A stretch of DNA of 11,167 nucleotides. Origin: CAMENZ01 sp041854955. GTDB lineage: Bacteria; Bacillota; Clostridia; Peptostreptococcales; Anaerovoracaceae. The translations under genes and the position numbers were made by a program. Of the stretch, positions 7,258 through 11,167 are shown in pieces. Below the pieces are notes generated by a model, which was given only the letters and a program-made list of their open reading frames with translations, did not search any database and was not told where the DNA came from. The stretch is from assembly GCA_041854955.1 (NCBI GenBank), contig JBHADF010000039.1:1-11167 (forward strand), in the 5' to 3' direction. Within the stretch, counting starts at the first letter, position 1; the number at the start of each line of letters is the position of its first letter.

Positions 7258-8617
7258 TATGAACAGAGTGATGATAGTGGGAAGCGGAAGCGGCTGCGGC
7301 AAGACTACGGTTACCTGCGGTCTCCTGAAAGCCTTGAAAACCATGGATAAAAAGGTCATGTCCTTCAAGTGCGGTCCCGATTATATAGACCCCATGTTTC
7401 ATACGAAAATAGTGGGGACTCCTTCGAGAAATCTGGATTTGTTTCTCCTTGGAGAAAATACCTTGAAATATCTCTTGGCAGAGGACAGCAAAGGCTATGA
7501 AACCGCTGTCATTGAAGGTGCCATGGGCATGTATGACGGCAAGGGCTTTGAGGACGATGCCTATTCAGCCAATCATATAGCACGGCTCACAGGAACACCT
7601 GAGATTTTAGTGGTAAATGTGAAAGGAAAGAGCGTATCTCTTTTGGCGGAGATTTCCGGCTATATGAATTTCGGAGAAAATCTGCTTAAAGGTGTTATTT
7701 TCAACAACTGCACCGCACCCATGTACCCCTACTACAGGAAGATGGTGGAGGAAAACCTGAATATAAAGGTATTGGGCTATATGCCCTATATGGAGGAGGC
7801 TACCTTAGAAAGCCGCCATTTAGGCCTCATAACGGCAGACGAAATAGACAACCTTAAGGAAAAGATAGAGATAATGGGAGAAAGGGCGGCAGAGTGCCTT
7901 GACATCCAAGGCATTTTGGAGGTGGCAGCACAGGCCCCTGAAATTTCCTATGAAAACATAGAAATAGGAAAAGCTGAAGATGAAAAGCCGGTGAAAATAG
8001 CCGTTGCCAAGGATAAGGTCTTCTGCTTCTATTATGAGGACAATTTTACCCTGCTTAAAAGGCTGGGGGCGGAGCTCATAGAGTTTTCCCCCATGACCGA
8101 CAAAAGGCTTCCGGAGGGCATATCCGGCCTTATCTTGGGAGGGGGCTATCCGGAGGAATATCCGGAAATCATTTCCGAAAACAAGACCATGATGGCAGAC
8201 ATCAAGAATGCCATAGAAAAGGGGATGCCCACCTATGCGGAGTGCGGCGGTTTCATGTACTTAGGTGAGACCATCACCAAGGATCACAAGACCTACGAGA
8301 TGGTAGGTGCCATAGAGGGGAATTCCGTGCTTACTGATAAGCTGGTTCGCTTCGGCTACAAGGAGCTGGTGGCGGAAAAGGACAACCTGATGTGCAGGAA
8401 GGGCGAAAAGATAATGTGCCACGAATTCCATCACAGCGAAACGGACAACTACGGGGATACCTTTGTGGCCGTAAAGGGCAAACAGGCCTTGAAGTGTGTG
8501 GTGGGAACAGATAATCTATATGCCGGCTATCCCCATCTTCACCTTTGGGGAAATATAGAATTTGCAAAGAATTTCGTAAAGAAATGTAGAAACTTTAGCA
8601 GAGGAGAAAGTCTGTGA
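7247..8617 (+). CDS. cbiA: Cobyrinate a,c-diamide synthase CbiA
   Basis: CbiA uses ATP and glutamine to amidate the a and c carboxylates of cobyrinate. The 456-residue protein has an N-terminal dethiobiotin-synthetase-like ATP domain with a P-loop at 12-21 (GSGSGCGKTT), FKCGPDYIDPMFH at 40-52 and the acidic EGAMGMYDG at 90-98. A C-terminal class I glutaminase-type domain carries LILGGGYPEEYPE at 296-308, the nucleophile Cys333 in AECGGFMYLG, HEFHHSE at 392-398 and GYPHLHLWGN at 427-436. These residues separate CbiA from CbiP, whose glutaminase has different flanking motifs. The TTG start is chosen on ribosome-binding-site spacing; the ATG at 7259 would remove four residues ahead of the P-loop strand. 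Its stop overlaps the cbiB start as GTGA. Confidence 0.96.
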   Translation: MTVDMNRVMIVGSGSGCGKTTVTCGLLKALKTMDKKVMSFKCGPDYIDPMFHTKIVGTPSRNLDLFLLGENTLKYLLAEDSKGYETAVIEGAMGMYDGKGFEDDAYSANHIARLTGTPEILVVNVKGKSVSLLAEISGYMNFGENLLKGVIFNNCTAPMYPYYRKMVEENLNIKVLGYMPYMEEATLESRHLGLITADEIDNLKEKIEIMGERAAECLDIQGILEVAAQAPEISYENIEIGKAEDEKPVKIAVAKDKVFCFYYEDNFTLLKRLGAELIEFSPMTDKRLPEGISGLILGGGYPEEYPEIISENKTMMADIKNAIEKGMPTYAECGGFMYLGETITKDHKTYEMVGAIEGNSVLTDKLVRFGYKELVAEKDNLMCRKGEKIMCHEFHHSETDNYGDTFVAVKGKQALKCVVGTDNLYAGYPHLHLWGNIEFAKNFVKKCRNFSRGESL

Positions 8618-9576
8618 ACATAGTAATCTGTGTATTGGGCGGATTTATTCTCGACCTGATTTTGGGAGACCCCCGGTGGCTTCCCCATCCCATAAGATTT
8701 ATAGGAGGGCTTATTTCCACCACGGAAAGGCTGCTGAGACGGATTTTCAAAGGTAGTGACAGAGCTGAGCTGGTGGGAGGAGTGTTCCTGACCATCATAG
8801 TGGTTGCCCTGACCTTTGGCGTGGCTTACGGCATCCTGCTTTTGGCAGGAAGGGTACACCCCTATTTCAGATTGGCATTGGAGCTTTTCTTCTGCTACCA
8901 GATTTTTGCAACCAAGTCTCTCAGGCAGGAAAGCATGAGGGTTTACAGGGAAATTAAGGAAGAAAACCTGCCTGAGGCAAGAAAGTATTTGTCTTGGATA
9001 GTGGGGAGAGATACGGAAAATCTCAATTTCACCCAGATTACCAAGGCTGTCATAGAAACGGTGGCGGAAAACGCCTCCGACGGTGTCATAGCCCCATTGA
9101 TTTTCATGGTCATAGGAGGAGCACCTCTGGCCTTTGCCTACAAAGCGGTGAACACACTGGATTCCATGGTAGGCTATAAAAACGACAAGTATCTCTATTT
9201 CGGCAGATTTTCCGCCAAGGTAGACGACCTGCTGAACCTGATACCGGCCCGGATTACAGGCCTTGCCTTCGTGCTGGCTGCCTTCGCACTGAGATACGAC
9301 GGTAGAAGCAGCTTCAGAATATATTTGAGAGACAGAAAAAATCATTCAAGCCCCAACAGCGCCCACCCCGAGTCGGCCTGCGCCGGAGCCTTGAACATAC
9401 AGCTGGCGGGAGATGCCTATTATTTCGGCAAGCTGTATAAGAAGAAGACCATAGGTGACGATAAACGCCCTGTAGAGGCGGAGGATATAGTAAAGACCAA
9501 CAGGCTCATGTATTTGGCGGCAGCTTCCTGCCTTGTGCTCTTCACATGGGTAAGATTTATGGCGGTAGTTTTATGA
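8614..9576 (+). CDS. cbiB: Adenosylcobinamide-phosphate synthase CbiB
   Basis: CbiB is an integral membrane enzyme that joins adenosylcobyric acid to (R)-1-amino-2-propanol phosphate, the CobD product. (CobD is the name of this enzyme in Pseudomonas nomenclature.) The 320-residue protein has hydrophobic stretches at about 2-18, 54-79, 84-99, 157-178, 211-226 and 299-319. Family motifs are LGDPRWLPHPIRFIGGLI at 17-34, ETVAENASDGVIAPL at 148-162, KAVNTLDSMVGYKN at 177-190 and AKVDDLLNLIPARITG at 201-216. The loop HSSPNSAHPESACAGAL at 244-260 completes the set. GAGGAG at 8601-8606 lies seven bases before the GTG, and the start overlaps the cbiA stop by four bases. The end overlaps cobD by four bases, so donor-making and donor-attaching genes are coupled. 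Confidence 0.95.
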   Translation: MNIVICVLGGFILDLILGDPRWLPHPIRFIGGLISTTERLLRRIFKGSDRAELVGGVFLTIIVVALTFGVAYGILLLAGRVHPYFRLALELFFCYQIFATKSLRQESMRVYREIKEENLPEARKYLSWIVGRDTENLNFTQITKAVIETVAENASDGVIAPLIFMVIGGAPLAFAYKAVNTLDSMVGYKNDKYLYFGRFSAKVDDLLNLIPARITGLAFVLAAFALRYDGRSSFRIYLRDRKNHSSPNSAHPESACAGALNIQLAGDAYYFGKLYKKKTIGDDKRPVEAEDIVKTNRLMYLAAASCLVLFTWVRFMAVVL

Positions 9577-10655
9577 CAAAGGAAAATCATGGCGGAAACA
9601 TCTACAGGTATTCCCAAAAGGTTCTTGATTTTTCAGCAAATCTGAACCCTCTGGGAATGGCACCGGAGATAAAGTCTGCCATCATAGAAAATATAGATAA
9701 ATACGAGACCTATCCCGATACGGAAAACCGACAGCTTAGCAGGGCTCTCAGCGAGGACTTAGGCGTGGGAGAAGAGCACTTATGCTTCGGCAACGGGGCG
9801 GCGGATTTGATTTTCAGAATTGTTCTGGCAAAATCCCCCAAGAAAGCTCTTTTGGTGTCTCCTACCTTTTCCGAATATGAGGAGGCTCTTAGGATAACGG
9901 GGACAGAGATAGAGCACTTTTTCCTGAAGGAGGCCGATGACTTCACCCTGGGGGAAAATGTGTTAGACTCCATAGATGAAGGCTACGACATACTCTTTAT
10001 CTGCAACCCCAACAACCCTACGGGAATGACCGTAGACGCAGGCCTTATGGAAAGAATAGGGGAGCGGTGCAGGGAAAAGGATGTGCTCCTGGTAGTGGAT
10101 GAGTGCTTCATGGAATTCGTGGAGGATGAGGAGAAGTATTCCCTTATGGGTAAGGTGAGCAGCTTCCCTAATCTGGTCATCCTGAAGGCCTTTACCAAGA
10201 TTTACGCCATGGCGGGACTGCGTCTGGGATATGCAGTCTTCGGCTCAAGGGATTTTGCGGAGAAGGTGAGAGGAACCTTGCAGCCCTGGGCTGTCTCTAC
10301 GGTGGCATCAAAGGCAGGCGTAGCGGCTCTCAGCTTAAAGGGATATGTGGAAGAAACCAAGTCTTTGGTCAGGGAAAACAGAGAATTTTTAAAGGCCGGC
10401 CTTGAACGGCTGGGCTATAAGGTTTTCCCATCCAAGGCAAACTATATGATGTTTAAAGGTGAAAGACAGCTTAGGGAAAGGCTGGAGGAAAAGGGCATTC
10501 TCCTGAGAGGATGCCACAACTACCATTCCTTAAATGAGGAGTTTTTCCGAGTGGCAGTACGACCCATGGAGGAAATAGAGAAGCTTTTGGAGGCTCTCGC
10601 CCGGGTCAAAACAGCTTTAAACCAAGAAAAGAGTCAAGAGGTGAAAAATGGCTAA
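9573..10655 (+). CDS. cobD: L-threonine-O-3-phosphate decarboxylase CobD
   Basis: CobD is a pyridoxal-phosphate enzyme that decarboxylates threonine phosphate to (R)-1-amino-2-propanol phosphate, the linker used by CbiB. I start it at ATG 9573, giving 360 residues. This start overlaps the cbiB stop as ATGA and puts HGGNIYRY at 6-13, close to the N-terminus as in other CobD proteins. A longer in-frame ATG at 9546 has no ribosome binding site and would add nine residues inside cbiB; the chosen start has only a weak GGCGG at 9561-9565. Fold-type I features are LDFSANLNPLG at 18-28, FGNGAADLIF at 72-81 and CNPNNPTG at 144-151. VVDECFMEF at 174-182 and the expected cofactor lysine K209 in the segment FTKIYAMAGLRLGY follow. 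Histidinol-phosphate aminotransferase is the main lookalike; the HGGN start and the operon favour CobD. Confidence 0.93.
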   Translation: MTKENHGGNIYRYSQKVLDFSANLNPLGMAPEIKSAIIENIDKYETYPDTENRQLSRALSEDLGVGEEHLCFGNGAADLIFRIVLAKSPKKALLVSPTFSEYEEALRITGTEIEHFFLKEADDFTLGENVLDSIDEGYDILFICNPNNPTGMTVDAGLMERIGERCREKDVLLVVDECFMEFVEDEEKYSLMGKVSSFPNLVILKAFTKIYAMAGLRLGYAVFGSRDFAEKVRGTLQPWAVSTVASKAGVAALSLKGYVEETKSLVRENREFLKAGLERLGYKVFPSKANYMMFKGERQLRERLEEKGILLRGCHNYHSLNEEFFRVAVRPMEEIEKLLEALARVKTALNQEKSQEVKNG

Positions 10656-11167
10656 GAGTATCATGATACAGGGAACCTGCTCCAATGCGGGAAAGAGCCT
10701 GCTCACTGCGGGAATTTGCCGCATATTGCAGCAGGACGGCTACAGGGTGGCCCCCTTTAAGGCACAGAATATGGCTCTCAACTCCTATATTTCCGATGAC
10801 GGAATGGAGCTGGGGAGAGCCCAGGCCATGCAGGCGGAAGCCTGTAAGATAAAGCCGGACAGCAGGATGAACCCTCTGCTCCTGAAGCCCACCAGCGACA
10901 AGGGTTCTCAGGTCATCATCAACGGAGAGGTCTATGGTAATCTTACTGCTCAGGAATTTTACAAGAAAAAGCATATATTCAAAGAGCAGATAAAGGCGGC
11001 CTACGACAGCCTGGCCTCCGAATACGACGTCATAGTCATAGAAGGGGCGGGAAGTCCGGCGGAGATAAACCTGAAGGAAGACGATTTGGTAAACATGGGC
11101 ATGGCAAAGATGGCCGATGCTCCCGTGCTCCTGGTAGGTGACATCGATAGAGGAGGGGTTTTCGCAT
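10648..11167 (+). CDS. cbiP: Cobyric acid synthase CbiP (CobQ), N-terminal part, cut by window end
   Basis: CbiP amidates the b, d, e and g side chains of adenosylcobyrinate a,c-diamide with ATP and glutamine, giving adenosylcobyric acid for CbiB. Only 173 codons and one base are present, all from the ATP-binding domain. The P-loop is at 9-17 (GTCSNAGKS), followed by FKAQNMALNS at 37-46, the GRAQAMQAEA segment at 56-65 and NPLLLKP at 75-81. VIVIEGAGSPAEINL is at 128-142 and GDIDRGGVFA at 164-173. The QNMALNS and GDIDRGG motifs are specific to CbiP rather than CbiA. The glutaminase half should lie right of the window; a full protein is near 500 residues. The ATG follows AAGAGGTG (10636-10643) and overlaps the end of cobD by eight bases. 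Confidence 0.95.
   Translation, partial: MAKSIMIQGTCSNAGKSLLTAGICRILQQDGYRVAPFKAQNMALNSYISDDGMELGRAQAMQAEACKIKPDSRMNPLLLKPTSDKGSQVIINGEVYGNLTAQEFYKKKHIFKEQIKAAYDSLASEYDVIVIEGAGSPAEINLKEDDLVNMGMAKMADAPVLLVGDIDRGGVFA

Noticed and set aside
8539..9345. A 268-codon open frame on the minus strand opposite the end of cbiA and most of cbiB
   Set aside because: The plus strand here encodes well-conserved CbiA and CbiB motifs throughout. The minus-strand product shows no recognisable motif and is a by-product of codon composition.
9546..9572. Longer cobD start at ATG 9546
   Set aside because: There is no ribosome binding site before it and it would overlap cbiB by 31 bases. The ATGA overlap at 9573 and the family's HGGN start near the N-terminus fit better.

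Overview
The window is a plus-strand gene cluster from an anaerobic, probably clostridial (Bacillota) bacterium. Three things point there. The corrinoid genes are of the anaerobic, early-cobalt type (CbiD, CbiG, CbiH, CbiJ and fused CbiE-CbiT). The first gene is a LytR-CpsA-Psr (LCP) wall-polymer ligase with a multi-spanning N-terminus. Isoleucine ATA and arginine AGA/AGG codons are frequent, and starts are GTG and TTG as well as ATG behind strong AGGAG-type ribosome binding sites. I do not assign a genus.

Layout: bases 1-1506 hold the LCP gene, whose true start may lie just left of the window. Bases 1507-1554 are a short gap that resembles the 5' part of a cobalamin riboswitch but lacks the rest of one. 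From about 1555 to the right edge runs one compact operon in the order cbiD, cbiF, cbiG, cbiH, cbiJ, cbiET, cbiA, cbiB, cobD, cbiP, the last cut by the window end. Six of the nine junctions overlap by 4 to 11 bases and the other three are gaps of 12 to 30 bases. I see no internal terminator, so the genes are almost certainly co-transcribed and many are translationally coupled. No stretch longer than 300 bases lacks a gene.

How the genes work together: CbiH contracts the ring with C17 methylation, CbiF methylates C11, CbiG opens the lactone and expels the two-carbon fragment, CbiD methylates C1 and CbiJ reduces the ring. CbiE/CbiT methylate C5 and C15 and decarboxylate. After CbiC (not in this window), CbiA amidates side chains a and c, and CbiP amidates b, d, e and g. 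CobD makes (R)-1-amino-2-propanol phosphate and CbiB attaches it, giving adenosylcobinamide phosphate. The cobalt chelatase, CbiL, CbiC, the adenosyltransferase and the CobU/CobS/CobT loop-assembly genes are not seen here. They may lie to the right of the cut cbiP or elsewhere.

I did not find an undescribed biological system: the coding content is a conventional anaerobic B12 operon. The points most worth a second look are the riboswitch-like fragment before cbiD, the ambiguous cbiD start inside a tandem GGTGAAA repeat, and a possible solute-binding-protein-like region inside the LCP protein.
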